From NCBI GenBank assembly GCA_016744675.1, contig JADGDX010000001.1, positions 1 to 64,000 of the forward strand: 64,000 nucleotides of DNA, in the 5' to 3' direction. The notes under the pieces were generated by a model. The model saw only the letters and a program-made list of their open reading frames with translations, was not told the origin of the DNA and did no database searches. The position numbers and the translations under genes are program-made. This document shows, one piece after another, positions 18,131-27,267 of this stretch. Each line of letters opens with the position of its first letter. Within the stretch, counting starts at the first letter, position 1. Origin of the DNA: Desulfuromusa sp. (GTDB lineage Bacteria > Desulfobacterota > Desulfuromonadia > Desulfuromonadales > Geopsychrobacteraceae).

Positions 18131-18838
18131 ATGGCTGAACGATTGCAAAAATTAATTTCTCAGGCGGGGCTAGCTTCACGCAGGCAGGCTGAGAAGTGGA
18201 TTGAAGAAGGAAAAGTTCTCTTGAATGGCAATGTCGCTACGCTTGGAGAGCGAGCGGATTTAGCGGTTGATCAAGTTCATGTTAATGGGCAGCTTCTGCC
18301 TGGTGCTCAAAAGAGGGTTGCTGTTCTTTTAAATAAGCCACGCGGTTATGTTTCAACTCTTAGCGATCCTGAAGGGCGGCGTCTTGTCACTGATCTGGTC
18401 ACAGATGTTCCACAGCGCCTCTTCCCAGTTGGCCGATTGGACTTTAATACCGAAGGTTTGTTGTTACTGACAAACGATGGCGATTTGGCGCAATGTGTTA
18501 GTCATCCGAGCCATCATGTTAATAAAACCTATCTGGTGAAGGTTCGTGGTCAGTTAAACCGCAAAATTATTTATCAGTTAGAGCATGGCGTTACTCTTGA
18601 TGACGGAAAAACTGCCCCGGCAAAAGTCGAAGGTGTTAGGAGCGCCGACTCAAATTGCTGGTTTGAGTTAACCATTCATGAAGGGAAAAACAGGCAAGTG
18701 AGGCGAATGTGTGATTATGTTGGTTTGTCTGTGGTTCGACTTAAACGAGTTCGTTTAGGATTTCTCGATTTAGACAATGTAGCGACTGGTTGTTATCGTT
18801 ACTTGACTAAGGATGAAATCTCTAAGTTAAAAAAATAA
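18131..18838 (+). CDS. rluB: 23S rRNA pseudouridine synthase RluB family
   Basis: Isomerises a uridine in the peptidyl-transferase region of 23S rRNA (position 2605 in E. coli). An S4 RNA-binding domain at 1-60 (RLQKLISQAGLASRRQAEKW) precedes the catalytic domain with LNKPRGYVST, the active-site Asp in FPVGRLDFNTEGLLLLTNDG and KTYLVKVRG; GKNRQVRRM is near the end. At 235 residues it is compact. The scpA-scpB-rluB order is common. A terminator follows at 18845. Confidence 0.95.
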   Translation: MAERLQKLISQAGLASRRQAEKWIEEGKVLLNGNVATLGERADLAVDQVHVNGQLLPGAQKRVAVLLNKPRGYVSTLSDPEGRRLVTDLVTDVPQRLFPVGRLDFNTEGLLLLTNDGDLAQCVSHPSHHVNKTYLVKVRGQLNRKIIYQLEHGVTLDDGKTAPAKVEGVRSADSNCWFELTIHEGKNRQVRRMCDYVGLSVVRLKRVRLGFLDLDNVATGCYRYLTKDEISKLKK

Positions 18839-18844
18839 TAATAA

Positions 18845-18873
18845 AACAATATTCATTATTGTTCTTTTTTTTT
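18845..18873 (+). terminator. Rho-independent terminator after rluB
   Basis: A 7-bp A/T-rich stem (AACAATA with TATTGTT, loop of 5) followed by C and eight T residues (18865-18872). The weak stem is balanced by a long U-tract. It lies 6 bp after the rluB stop. Confidence 0.75.
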
Positions 18874-18947
18874 GATGTGTGCTATTATTTTCACTGTCTT
18901 AAATATAGAATAATATGCATGATTGCCTTTTATCTATGCTGTCTGAC

Positions 18948-18977
18948 TTGACACGTTATTCTTGTTTCACGTATCTT
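18948..18977 (+). promoter_or_regulatory. Sigma-70-type promoter for the TPR gene
   Basis: TTGACA at 18948-18953 and TATCTT at 18972-18977 with an 18-bp spacer, placed between the rluB terminator and the TPR gene start at 19019. Confidence 0.55.
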
Positions 18978-19018
18978 TCACTGTGGTTTTTATAAATAGT
19001 TAATTTCAGGAGTTTTTT

Positions 19019-21148
19019 TTGGCAACGAATAAAGATAAATTACTAGAGTCGGCGCAGAAAAACCTGAAGAAAAAACAGGTGGCCAAGGCAATTAAAGATT
19101 ATGTAAAGATTGTCGAACTCGACCCTGCAGATGTCCGATCACGACAAAAACTTGCAGAATTATACGTTCGCACAAATAAAAATACCGATGCTTATGAGCA
19201 GTATGAATCTGTCGCCAAGTATTTTTCTAGCAATGGGTTTTATCTCAAAGCTGTCGCTATCTATAAGCAAATGCAACGTCTTGACCCAAGCCAGATAGCA
19301 CTGTTTAACCGTTTAGCCGAGTTAAATGAAAAACAAGGGCTGGTCGGCAATGCAATGGCTGAGTACCGCAATTTGGTTGATTATTATGGCCGCAATGGAA
19401 TGATTGCGGACGAAATTAAGACTCTAGAGAAAATGCGTGACCTTGATTTGAACAATCTGAATGTACGGGTCAAGCTAGCAGAGGTTTTTGCTCACAATGA
19501 ACGAGAAGAGGAAGGGTATGCCGAGCTTGAGTCGGTTCTGGAAATATTAGGAGAAAAGGGCGACTTTGATAAAATCCTTAAGCTCTATAAAATGTTCTTG
19601 CCTCTATATCCCAAGGACAAGAAGCTCCAGATGGGGCTGGCATTAGCTTTTTACGAGAAGGGTGATTTCAGCCGAGGGGTTACAATTCTTGAGAAGTTGC
19701 TGACAGATAAACCGGATGACCCCGATTTACTTCGTTTGCTAGGGCGTGGTTACTCTGATCTTAAAAACTGGTCTAAATCATGCGAAATTTACCAACAACT
19801 TCTAACGATGGATCCCACCGACCTTGATATCCGGGAGGCAATGATTCAATGTGAAATTGATGGTTGCAAATATGATCGTGCTTTGGGTGAACTCGAAGAG
19901 TGGAAGGACACTTTCTTTAAAGCTGATCGCCTTGACCGTCTGAAGGAATTCTATGAAATTCTCAAGGAAAAGCTTGAAGATAACAGTATCGTTTTCCAGA
20001 CTCTTGATTCTATTTATGAATTGACAGGAGAAGGCGACAAGCTTCTTGATATTATTTCCGAGCAGGACGATAAAGCCGATGAAATAGTCATAGAAGAAAC
20101 CCTTTCAGACTCCTTACTCGGTATTGCTGAAGATGATATTGCTGTTTCTGATGATGACCTGATACTGACAGACGATTCTGATGATTTAAGCTTCGATATT
20201 GTTGAAGATGAGCTACTTGATTTGCAATTAGAATCTTCATTTGAGGATGATTTTTCAGGTGAAAGTGCAGATTCTGACGCAATCATAGAGTTGGATATTG
20301 ATGATAGCTTAGATCTCTCTTCTGGAAATAGCGATGATATCGACTTCTCTTTTGATATGGACGAAGAGACTGCCGAAGAATCCGCTCCTGCTGCCATACC
20401 TAATCTTCAGGCAGACTTAGAAGAAACTGAATTCTATATCCAACAGGGTTTATATGCTGAAGCAGAAAAACTCTGTCAGGACATCTTGGCGTATAGCCCT
20501 GATTGCGTTGAGTGTCAGTCAAAACTAGAAGAAATTGAATCATTAATGAATAAAGAGGGGCAAGAGGTTGCTGAAGTCGAGGTCGAACAGACCAATACCT
20601 TTGCTTCTGACAATGTCACCAATCTTGATTTTGATCTTAACCTTGATTCCCTTCGGTCAGATGAAGACACTGAGAAAAGAATCTTTAAGACTGATGTCGA
20701 TGAGCAGATTGCTGCAGACGATATGGAATCCCATTATAACCTTGGTATTGCTTACCGGGAGATGGGTCTGTTGGATGATGCCATCAGTGAGTTTGAAAAG
20801 GCAGAGAAAGAGCCTGCCCGTTATGTTGATTGCCAGACACTGAAAGGGCTCAGTTTTTCTGATAAAGGGGACTATGAAAATGCTGAATCAATGTTTCAGC
20901 AGGCTCTTGATTCCTCTCTGTTGGAAGATATTCAACGATTGAACCTTGGATATGAACTGGGCTTACTCTATGAGAGGGCTGAGCGTTCTGAAGATGCTTT
21001 GACGAGCTATCAAGATGTTTTTGCGCAGGATAATAATTACCGAGACGTTCGAGATAAAATTGCCGATCTAAGGAATACTCTTGGCTTATCTGAGGGGAAC
21101 TCCACCGATGGTCTTGATGAACAAAAAGAGCGCATCTCTTTCCTTTAA
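19019..21148 (+). CDS. TPR protein with acidic central linker
   Basis: 709-residue soluble protein without a signal peptide or membrane segment. Residues 1-320 are a run of tetratricopeptide repeats (for example VELDPADVRSRQKLAELYV and LLTDKPDDPDLLRLLGRGY). Residues about 345-465 form an Asp/Glu/Ser-rich, probably disordered acidic linker, and 465-690 return to TPRs (YNLGIAYREMGLLDDAISEF). It starts at a TTG with AGGAG upstream. The ExeA-like ATPase 67 bp downstream is probably co-transcribed. TPRs act as scaffolds; a role in secretion, motility or surface assembly is suggested only by that neighbour. Function not known. Confidence 0.85.
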   Translation: MATNKDKLLESAQKNLKKKQVAKAIKDYVKIVELDPADVRSRQKLAELYVRTNKNTDAYEQYESVAKYFSSNGFYLKAVAIYKQMQRLDPSQIALFNRLAELNEKQGLVGNAMAEYRNLVDYYGRNGMIADEIKTLEKMRDLDLNNLNVRVKLAEVFAHNEREEEGYAELESVLEILGEKGDFDKILKLYKMFLPLYPKDKKLQMGLALAFYEKGDFSRGVTILEKLLTDKPDDPDLLRLLGRGYSDLKNWSKSCEIYQQLLTMDPTDLDIREAMIQCEIDGCKYDRALGELEEWKDTFFKADRLDRLKEFYEILKEKLEDNSIVFQTLDSIYELTGEGDKLLDIISEQDDKADEIVIEETLSDSLLGIAEDDIAVSDDDLILTDDSDDLSFDIVEDELLDLQLESSFEDDFSGESADSDAIIELDIDDSLDLSSGNSDDIDFSFDMDEETAEESAPAAIPNLQADLEETEFYIQQGLYAEAEKLCQDILAYSPDCVECQSKLEEIESLMNKEGQEVAEVEVEQTNTFASDNVTNLDFDLNLDSLRSDEDTEKRIFKTDVDEQIAADDMESHYNLGIAYREMGLLDDAISEFEKAEKEPARYVDCQTLKGLSFSDKGDYENAESMFQQALDSSLLEDIQRLNLGYELGLLYERAERSEDALTSYQDVFAQDNNYRDVRDKIADLRNTLGLSEGNSTDGLDEQKERISFL

Positions 21149-21215
21149 GATCTGCTTTTTAATATTCTTTTGAACTTTTCTGTTAGTCAATAGTTGTATT
21201 TTTTGTGGAGTATTT

Positions 21216-22124
21216 ATGGGGTATACCGACCACTTTAATTTTAATCGTGAACCATTCTCAAATGCTCCGAACGATAAATTTTATTTTGACAGTGAACAGC
21301 ATAATCAAGCCTTATTGCGGCTGAAATATTCTGTTGATACAGATAAAGGCCTTGCGGTCCTTGTTGGTGGAGTAGGGACGGGAAAAACGACATTAGCTCG
21401 TCGTATGCTCGACAATCTTCCTATCGAAAAGTATGAGTCCTCTCTTTTGGTTATGATTCACTCTGCGATCACCCCCGAGTGGATCATGTCACGTCTTTGT
21501 GTCCAGTTAGGGGTTAAAAACCCCGATATAAGCCCCTTGAAGATGTTGAAACAACTTTATGAGAGGTTGCTTGATATTGAGAGGGAAGGGCGAAAAGCCG
21601 TTGTTCTTATTGATGAAGCACAGATGTTACAGACACGTGAGTTGATGGAAGAATTTCGTGGTTTGTTGAATCTTGAAATTCCTGATAAGAAACTCCTCAA
21701 TATCATTTTTTTCGGACTGCCTGAGCTTGATGATATTATGAAGCTCGATGCCCCTTTAGCCCAACGTGTCGCTTTCAAATACACCCTGAAGCCCCTTTCT
21801 GCTGAAGAGTCTCTTGAATATATCAATTATCGGTTGAAAGTTGTCGCTTGTGAAACTTCTCCTTTTAGCTCTGATGCTTTAGATTTAATTCATAAGTTCT
21901 CAGGTGGCGTGCCCAGACTTATCAACACCATTTGTGATAATGCCCTGTTTGAGACATATCTACGTAATGGAACTGACGTTACTGCTGAAATTATTAATAA
22001 TGTTGCTGAAGATTTAGGGCTTAACTCTGTGGGCTTAACACTTGCTCCTGAAGAGAGCCAAGAAGAGGAACTTGATGATCTTGACGACATTGAAATTGTT
22101 TTTGATGGGTTAGAGGAAAAATAA
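21216..22124 (+). CDS. ExeA/GspA-like AAA ATPase
   Basis: 302-residue AAA protein. It begins with YTDHFNFNREPFSNAPNDKF, typical of ExeA-type ATPases, then Walker A GGVGTGKTTLARR (about 51-63), Walker B VVLIDEAQML (about 129-138) and a sensor-2-like SGGVPRLINTICDNAL. The C-terminal 30 residues are acidic. ExeA-type ATPases help place the type II secretin or serve in mobile-element transposition (TniB-like). No transposase or peptidoglycan-binding domain is seen here, so a cell-envelope role with the upstream TPR protein is the better guess. Closed by a very strong terminator. Confidence 0.85.
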   Translation: MGYTDHFNFNREPFSNAPNDKFYFDSEQHNQALLRLKYSVDTDKGLAVLVGGVGTGKTTLARRMLDNLPIEKYESSLLVMIHSAITPEWIMSRLCVQLGVKNPDISPLKMLKQLYERLLDIEREGRKAVVLIDEAQMLQTRELMEEFRGLLNLEIPDKKLLNIIFFGLPELDDIMKLDAPLAQRVAFKYTLKPLSAEESLEYINYRLKVVACETSPFSSDALDLIHKFSGGVPRLINTICDNALFETYLRNGTDVTAEIINNVAEDLGLNSVGLTLAPEESQEEELDDLDDIEIVFDGLEEK

Positions 22125-22156
22125 GAACAACATACTGATTTTATATAACAGTTTGT

Positions 22157-22195
22157 GATAGCGGTCGGATATAGTTCCGACCGCTATCTTTTTTT
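22157..22195 (+). terminator. Strong rho-independent terminator
   Basis: A perfect 13-bp stem (GATAGCGGTCGGA at 22157-22169 with 22176-22188), 6-base loop and seven T residues. It separates the ExeA-like gene from mutL, so mutL must have its own promoter within the last 25-60 bp or receive read-through. Confidence 0.92.
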
Positions 22196-22219
22196 AATTC
22201 TAGTCGGCATAATGGAATC

Positions 22220-24067
22220 ATGGATACAAAAATACATATTTTGCCTGAAGAACTGTGTAATAAAATTGCGGCTGGCGAGGTCGTAGAGCGTCCTTCTTCT
22301 GTGGTGAAAGAGCTTCTTGAAAACTCTTTAGATGCTGGTGCTACTGATATTCTTATAGAGCTTGAAGCAGGTGGTAAGCGGTTAATTAAATTAACAGATA
22401 ATGGTTGTGGGATGAATAGACAAGACGCATTCCTGTCGTTTGAACGTCATGCAACCAGTAAAATTAGAAGCGATAGTGATCTCTTTGCATTGACCACTCT
22501 TGGTTTTCGTGGTGAGGCATTGGCTTCGATTGCTTCGGTATCACGAGTTCAATTAAATACTTGCGATAATGATGATGGGTTGGGGCAGCAAATTTATGCT
22601 GAAGGGGGGAAAATAAAAAATACGGCAGAAGCGGGTCTTCCTCGCGGTACAATGATTGAAGTAAGGAACCTTTTCTTTAATATGCCGGCAAGAAAAAAGT
22701 TTTTACGCCGGGAGCAAACCGAACTTGGCCATGCTGCTGATGTTGTTACAAAACAAGCCCTAGCGAATCCAGCGGTCAGTTTTCGCTTAAAACACAATGA
22801 CCGAATGATGCTTGAATTGCGTCGAGAAAAAGGTTTACAAGAGCGGGTTGCAGCTCTTCTGGGAAGATCTTTGCTGCAAGATTTACTTTCAGTGGATTTG
22901 CAAGGTGATGATGATCTTTGTCTGACTGGTTTGATTTCTCAGCCTCAATTGACGCGATCGGCAGCATCTCATATTTACACTTTTATCAATGGTCGTTATA
23001 TCCGAGATCGAGTTGTTCAGCATGCGGTCATGGATGGTTATCGGCATCTCTTGATGAAAGGGAGATACCCCGTTGTCGTCATATTTTTAAAAATTGATCC
23101 TGCACAAGTTGATGTTAATGTTCATCCAACTAAACATGAAGTTCGTTTTCGTGAGCAGGCTCTTGTCCACGATTTCATTGCCCACGGCTTGCAACAAACA
23201 CTTCGTCCTGCTCAGTGGATCGAAAAAGGGGAAGAAGACTCTGATGTTGGCAAAGTCAATGTAACATCAGCACAAGCCTTCTCGACAGATACGGGACATC
23301 GTCCCTTAGCAGCTGTCAGAGAAGCCCCTGTAGAATATTCTCTTCCAGAAGAAAGTAAACAGCAGGAAGCTTCTCACGGATTACCTATTGATCAATATGA
23401 GATTGCAGCCTGTAATGATTCATTACCGGCAGAGATTAAGTTGCAGGATTCTCAGTATGTATTGCCGGGAAGCGAACAGAGGGGATTTTTTTCTGGACTG
23501 CAGCTTCTTGGACAATATCATCAGAGCTATATTCTATGTCAGGATAGTGCTGATCTCATTTTGATAGACCAACATGCCGCGCATGAGCGGGTTGGTTTTG
23601 AAAAACTACGCCATGCTTATGCTGCTGGTACAATACCGAGTCAAACTTTGCTTTTCCCTGAAGTTCTTGAGCTTGATTTCAATAGTGCAACGGCACTAGG
23701 TGAGAATCAGGATGAATTAGCGAGCCTTGGGTTTGATATTGAACCTTTTGGCGGGAAATCTTTCGCCTTAAAAGCAATTCCACAGTTGTTAGGGAATAAA
23801 GATGCCGTTAAGTTGGTTGTTGATGTCGCTCTTGAATTAGAACGAATAGGTCGTGCTGGGCAGCTACGCGAGTCGATAGATGAAATCTTGATCCTGATGG
23901 CGTGCCATAGTGTGATTCGTGCCAATCAATCTCTTGCCCCCGTTGAAATTAAAGCTTTATTTCAAGAACTCGACCAGATTGATTTTAAAGCAAATTGTCC
24001 CCATGGGCGTCCCATCTTGCAAAGGATGACTCTCTCTGAAATTGAGCGATTGTTTCGTCGCCACTAA
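22220..24067 (+). CDS. mutL: DNA mismatch repair protein MutL with endonuclease motif
   Basis: Couples mismatch recognition by MutS to strand incision. The N-terminal GHKL ATPase is complete: IAAGEVVERPSSVVKELLENS (about 16-36), DNGCGM, HATSKI and TLGFRGEALASIASV. A variable linker (about 335-425) leads to the C-terminal domain carrying DQHAAHERVGFE, which fits the DQHA(X)2E(X)4E metal site of nicking MutL proteins, plus ACHSVIRA and CPHGRP. So it should be an endonuclease, as expected for species without MutH. 615 residues. mutS is not in the window; miaA and hfq follow. Confidence 0.97.
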   Translation: MDTKIHILPEELCNKIAAGEVVERPSSVVKELLENSLDAGATDILIELEAGGKRLIKLTDNGCGMNRQDAFLSFERHATSKIRSDSDLFALTTLGFRGEALASIASVSRVQLNTCDNDDGLGQQIYAEGGKIKNTAEAGLPRGTMIEVRNLFFNMPARKKFLRREQTELGHAADVVTKQALANPAVSFRLKHNDRMMLELRREKGLQERVAALLGRSLLQDLLSVDLQGDDDLCLTGLISQPQLTRSAASHIYTFINGRYIRDRVVQHAVMDGYRHLLMKGRYPVVVIFLKIDPAQVDVNVHPTKHEVRFREQALVHDFIAHGLQQTLRPAQWIEKGEEDSDVGKVNVTSAQAFSTDTGHRPLAAVREAPVEYSLPEESKQQEASHGLPIDQYEIAACNDSLPAEIKLQDSQYVLPGSEQRGFFSGLQLLGQYHQSYILCQDSADLILIDQHAAHERVGFEKLRHAYAAGTIPSQTLLFPEVLELDFNSATALGENQDELASLGFDIEPFGGKSFALKAIPQLLGNKDAVKLVVDVALELERIGRAGQLRESIDEILILMACHSVIRANQSLAPVEIKALFQELDQIDFKANCPHGRPILQRMTLSEIERLFRRH

Positions 24068-24141
24068 TGTTTCACTGAACGAATAATTGCATTTTATCTG
24101 TTAAGCTCGACTTTAAATTTACTATTTTTATGAGATTGAAC

Positions 24142-25077
24142 ATGACGGAAAGATCAGCAAAAGATCAAATATCGGTATTGGTTGTTTGTGGACCAACCGG
24201 TTCTGGGAAAACCTCTCTAGCTCTTTCTTTAGCTGATAAGTACCCACTGGAAATGATTTCTGCAGACTCACGTCAAGTTTATCGACAAATGGATATTGGC
24301 ACGGCTAAAGCAACATCTCTGGAACAGGTATTAGCTCCTCATCATATGATTAACTTGATAGATCCTGACCAGTCTTTTTCAGTTGCTGAATTTGTTGATC
24401 AGGCCCACCAGAAAATTTCTGAAATAGCAGCACGTGGGAAAATCCCCTGTGTTGTTGGAGGGACAGGTCTCTATATCCGAGCGCTTTTGGGGGGGCTGGC
24501 TGAATTACCAGGGTGTCACCCCGAGTTAAGAAAAAGCCTTCATCAACGTGAACAAGAAGAAGGCCCTGGAACCCTGTATTGCGATTTACAAATAGTCGAT
24601 CCTGAATCTGCAACCGAGATTCATCAGAATAATATTGTTCGAATTGTCAGAGCTCTTGAGGTTTATCGCACAAGTGGTAGGAAAATGTCAGAACTTAAGG
24701 CAGAACACCATTTTTCATGCCAGCCTTACCGTGTGTTAAAGTTTGCTCCAGATTTCCCCCGAGAAGAACTTTATCGAAGAATTGATTTGCGTGCGGAGCA
24801 AATGATTGCCGATGGTTTGATCGCTGAAGTCGAAGGGTTGGTTGAGAAATACTCCTTTTCTCTGAAATCTTTAGAAACCCTCGGATATCGAGAAGTGGTC
24901 CTTTATTTAAAGGGTGAAATTACACAAGAAATGATGCTTGAAGATATTCGCAAATACACCAGGCAATATGCAAAAAGGCAATTAACTTGGTTCAGAAAAG
25001 AGACTGATACTATTTGGGTTGATTCCTCAACAGAGTCTGATAAAGTAGTACAATCTATTGATAATTTTTTACATTAA
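24142..25077 (+). CDS. miaA: tRNA dimethylallyltransferase
   Basis: Adds a dimethylallyl group to A37 of tRNAs reading UNN codons. Seen: P-loop CGPTGSGKTSLA (about 17-28), the catalytic Asp region ISADSRQVYRQMDIGTAK, GGTGLYIRALL and the C-terminal KRQLTWFRKE. I chose ATG 24142 (311 residues), which has GAG nearby, over ATG 24130, which has none; the difference is four residues. The mutL-miaA-hfq order is widely conserved. Confidence 0.96.
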   Translation: MTERSAKDQISVLVVCGPTGSGKTSLALSLADKYPLEMISADSRQVYRQMDIGTAKATSLEQVLAPHHMINLIDPDQSFSVAEFVDQAHQKISEIAARGKIPCVVGGTGLYIRALLGGLAELPGCHPELRKSLHQREQEEGPGTLYCDLQIVDPESATEIHQNNIVRIVRALEVYRTSGRKMSELKAEHHFSCQPYRVLKFAPDFPREELYRRIDLRAEQMIADGLIAEVEGLVEKYSFSLKSLETLGYREVVLYLKGEITQEMMLEDIRKYTRQYAKRQLTWFRKETDTIWVDSSTESDKVVQSIDNFLH

Positions 25078-25091
25078 GTAAAGGAGTGGAC

Positions 25092-25325
25092 ATGCCTAAA
25101 TCACCATTTAATATTCAAGATCAATACTTGAATCAGGCTCGCAAGGAGAGGGTTAAGGTGTCTCTTGAGATGATGACAGGGGAAAAGCTGGAAGGTTACA
25201 TAAAATCTTTTGACAGCTTTTGCATCTTAGCTGAATGTGGGGGCGACGTTCTCATTTACAAGCATGCGGTCAGTTCAATTGTATCTGTTGATGGACATTT
25301 TCGTTTGCATGGCGGACGTGATTGA
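25092..25325 (+). CDS. hfq: RNA chaperone Hfq
   Basis: Hexameric Sm-like protein that pairs small RNAs with mRNAs. The 77-residue protein has NIQDQYLNQARKERV (proximal-face residues), the Sm1 motif region TGEKLEGYIKSFDSFCILAE and the Sm2 motif YKHAVSSI. The C-terminal tail after the Sm core is very short, unlike E. coli Hfq. ATG 25092 has AAGGAG five bases upstream. Sequence and context make the assignment secure. Confidence 0.97.
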   Translation: MPKSPFNIQDQYLNQARKERVKVSLEMMTGEKLEGYIKSFDSFCILAECGGDVLIYKHAVSSIVSVDGHFRLHGGRD

Positions 25326-25350
25326 TCTTTTGAAAAGTAAAAGTTTTATT

Positions 25351-25377
25351 AAGGGCGGTGCCACTGGTACCGCCCTT
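25351..25377 (+). terminator. Terminator hairpin after hfq
   Basis: Stem AAGGGCGGT with ACCGCCCTT (9 bp, extended inside by G-U and two G-C pairs) and a short loop, followed by GCTGTTT. Strong stem, weak U-tract. Confidence 0.7.
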
Positions 25378-25465
25378 GCTGTTTCATCACCGCAAAAGAT
25401 ATACTGCCACTTCATGTAATCGTTTTATTCTTGAATAAAAACAGACCAAAGAAAGAAAACAGAAA

Positions 25466-26779
25466 ATGCTAAAGGTCGAATCGGTTGAGCCAGGGAGTTA
25501 CGCTGCAGAACTTGGACTCCTTTCTGGTGACAGGCTCCTCAGTATGAATGGCTATGAAATAAGCGACCTCGTTGATTACCATCTTTATTTGGAGAGTTCC
25601 TCTCTGACTCTCGGAGTCATCCGGGACGACGATGAATTGTGGGAGTTTGAATTAGAAAAAGACCCTAGCGAAGATTTGGGCCTGACCATGCAGCACCCAC
25701 ATCCACGTCAATGTGGGAATCAATGTTTATTTTGCTTTGTCCATCAGTTGCCAAAAGGGATGCGTCAATCTCTTTATATCAAGGATGAGGATTATCGTTT
25801 TTCTTACCTCTATGGATCGTATATCACCCTGACTAATCTGGAAGAATATGATTTTAAACGAATTATCCAAGACCAGTTGTCCCCACTGTATATTTCTGTT
25901 CATGCCACGGAACAAACTTTACGTGAAAAACTATTGGGGACAAAAATACCAGATATATTGCCGTTGCTTGAAAGATTAACGTCAGCTGGCATCGAGCTTC
26001 ATTGTCAAATTGTCGTCTGTCCAGGAATCAATGATGGATCTGCATTGCAGCAAACTGTAGAAGATTTAGCGGGATTCTACCCACAAATCGCTTCATTGGC
26101 GGTTGTCCCGGTTGGTCTGACACAATTTAGAACGAAGCTCCCTCAGTTAAGGAAAATGACACAATCGGATGCGGCAGCGTGTCTTGACGTGGTTTTCTTA
26201 CTTCAAAAGCGCTTTTTGCGTGAACATAAAAGTCGTTTTGTCTTCCCTGCTGATGAATTTTACTTACAAGCAGATGTTCCCATTCCACCAATGGATGAAT
26301 ATGAGGGTTTTCCTCAAATTGAAAATGGTGTGGGTATGATTGCGCAGTTTCGGAATCAAACTTCAGAAGTCATTGAGGAAGCACAGGCCTTACAAATAGA
26401 TAAAATCACCTTGGTGACGGGATGTTCCTTTGCTGATGAATTGCGAAGTTTCGCCGATCTGCTTGGAGAAAAGGTTGAGATAGAATTGCAAGTTATTGAG
26501 ATACATAATGACTTTTTTGGTTCAGACGTTTCCGTGACCGGGTTGATCACCGGACAGGATTTGCTAGTCCAATTACAGGGTGGCAATTTGGGGTCAGGGA
26601 TTTTAATTCCAGATGTTAGGCGCAAAGATGGAGAAACACTTTTTCTCGATGGTAGTTCTATGGAAGATATCTCAACACAGCTAAAAGTTCCAGTCGTGGC
26701 TGTGGAAAGTACCCCATGGGGAATTCTGGATGGCTTGGAACAGTTGGCTGATGGAGCTGTAGAAATCTGTCGTATGTGA
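25466..26779 (+). CDS. DUF512 radical SAM protein
   Basis: 437-residue protein with an N-terminal PDZ-like domain (VEPGSYAAELGLLSGDRLLS, about 6-25), then a radical SAM segment with the CGNQCLFCF cluster motif (three Cys in CxxxCxxC) and LPKGMRQSLYIKDEDYRFSY, and a C-terminal DUF512 domain with VTGCSFADELRSF and LLVQLQGG. The family is widespread in anaerobes and cyanobacteria but has no settled function. The next gene's start lies at its stop region, so the two form an operon with the DHH gene. Confidence 0.9.
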   Translation: MLKVESVEPGSYAAELGLLSGDRLLSMNGYEISDLVDYHLYLESSSLTLGVIRDDDELWEFELEKDPSEDLGLTMQHPHPRQCGNQCLFCFVHQLPKGMRQSLYIKDEDYRFSYLYGSYITLTNLEEYDFKRIIQDQLSPLYISVHATEQTLREKLLGTKIPDILPLLERLTSAGIELHCQIVVCPGINDGSALQQTVEDLAGFYPQIASLAVVPVGLTQFRTKLPQLRKMTQSDAAACLDVVFLLQKRFLREHKSRFVFPADEFYLQADVPIPPMDEYEGFPQIENGVGMIAQFRNQTSEVIEEAQALQIDKITLVTGCSFADELRSFADLLGEKVEIELQVIEIHNDFFGSDVSVTGLITGQDLLVQLQGGNLGSGILIPDVRRKDGETLFLDGSSMEDISTQLKVPVVAVESTPWGILDGLEQLADGAVEICRM

Positions 26780-26796
26780 TACAAGAAGGCCGAATT

Positions 26797-27267
26797 ATGC
26801 ATAAAAAACTGATTATTGGAGTTATCGGGGCAGGCCACACAGTGTCTGCTCGTCTCGAAGAGGCCTATAGGGTTGGAGAGTTGATTGCTCAGCGAGGGGC
26901 TGTCATGATATGTGGCGGTCTCGGTGGTGTCATGGAGGCCGCTTCACGTGGCTGTGCTGAAGCAGGCGGGGAAGTCATTGGCGTATTGCCGGGCGATTCA
27001 TCAACAACAGCAAATCCTTATGTCACGATACCGATTGTGACCGATTTTGGTCACGCAAGAAATATTATTATTGCACAGACAGCCCATGCACTTATTGCAA
27101 TTGAGGGGGAGTATGGCACATTATCTGAAATTGCAATTGGTATGAAACTGGGGAAACCCGTGATCGATCTTGGTGGCTGGGCGAAAATACCAACTACCTT
27201 TCAGGTTGAGACACCAGAACATGCAATTCAGGTTGCATTTGATTCAATTACAGAAGGTAGATTCTAA
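26797..27267 (+). CDS. LOG-like Rossmann protein (TIGR00725 type)
   Basis: 156-residue single-domain Rossmann protein of the LOG/TIGR00725 group: IGVIGAGHTVSARLEEAYRV, the MICGGLGGVMEAASRG phosphate loop and IAIEGEYGTLSEIAIG in place of the PGGxGTxxE motif of active LOG phosphoribohydrolases. Relatives are called lysine-decarboxylase-like, a historical misnomer; nucleotide binding is likely, the reaction is unknown. ATG 26797 with AAGG upstream was chosen over GTG 26776, which overlaps the DUF512 gene. Its TAA overlaps the ATG of the DHH gene by one base. Confidence 0.85.
   Translation: MHKKLIIGVIGAGHTVSARLEEAYRVGELIAQRGAVMICGGLGGVMEAASRGCAEAGGEVIGVLPGDSSTTANPYVTIPIVTDFGHARNIIIAQTAHALIAIEGEYGTLSEIAIGMKLGKPVIDLGGWAKIPTTFQVETPEHAIQVAFDSITEGRF

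Noticed and set aside
20014..20397. Serine-rich minus-strand frame of 127 codons
   Set aside because: It is the antisense of the Asp/Glu-rich linker of the TPR protein; the low-complexity serine run is the expected mirror of GAT/GAA codons.
21216..22124. ExeA-like ATPase as a transposition protein (TniB-like)
   Set aside because: No transposase, terminal inverted repeats or target duplications are seen nearby; flanking genes are housekeeping.
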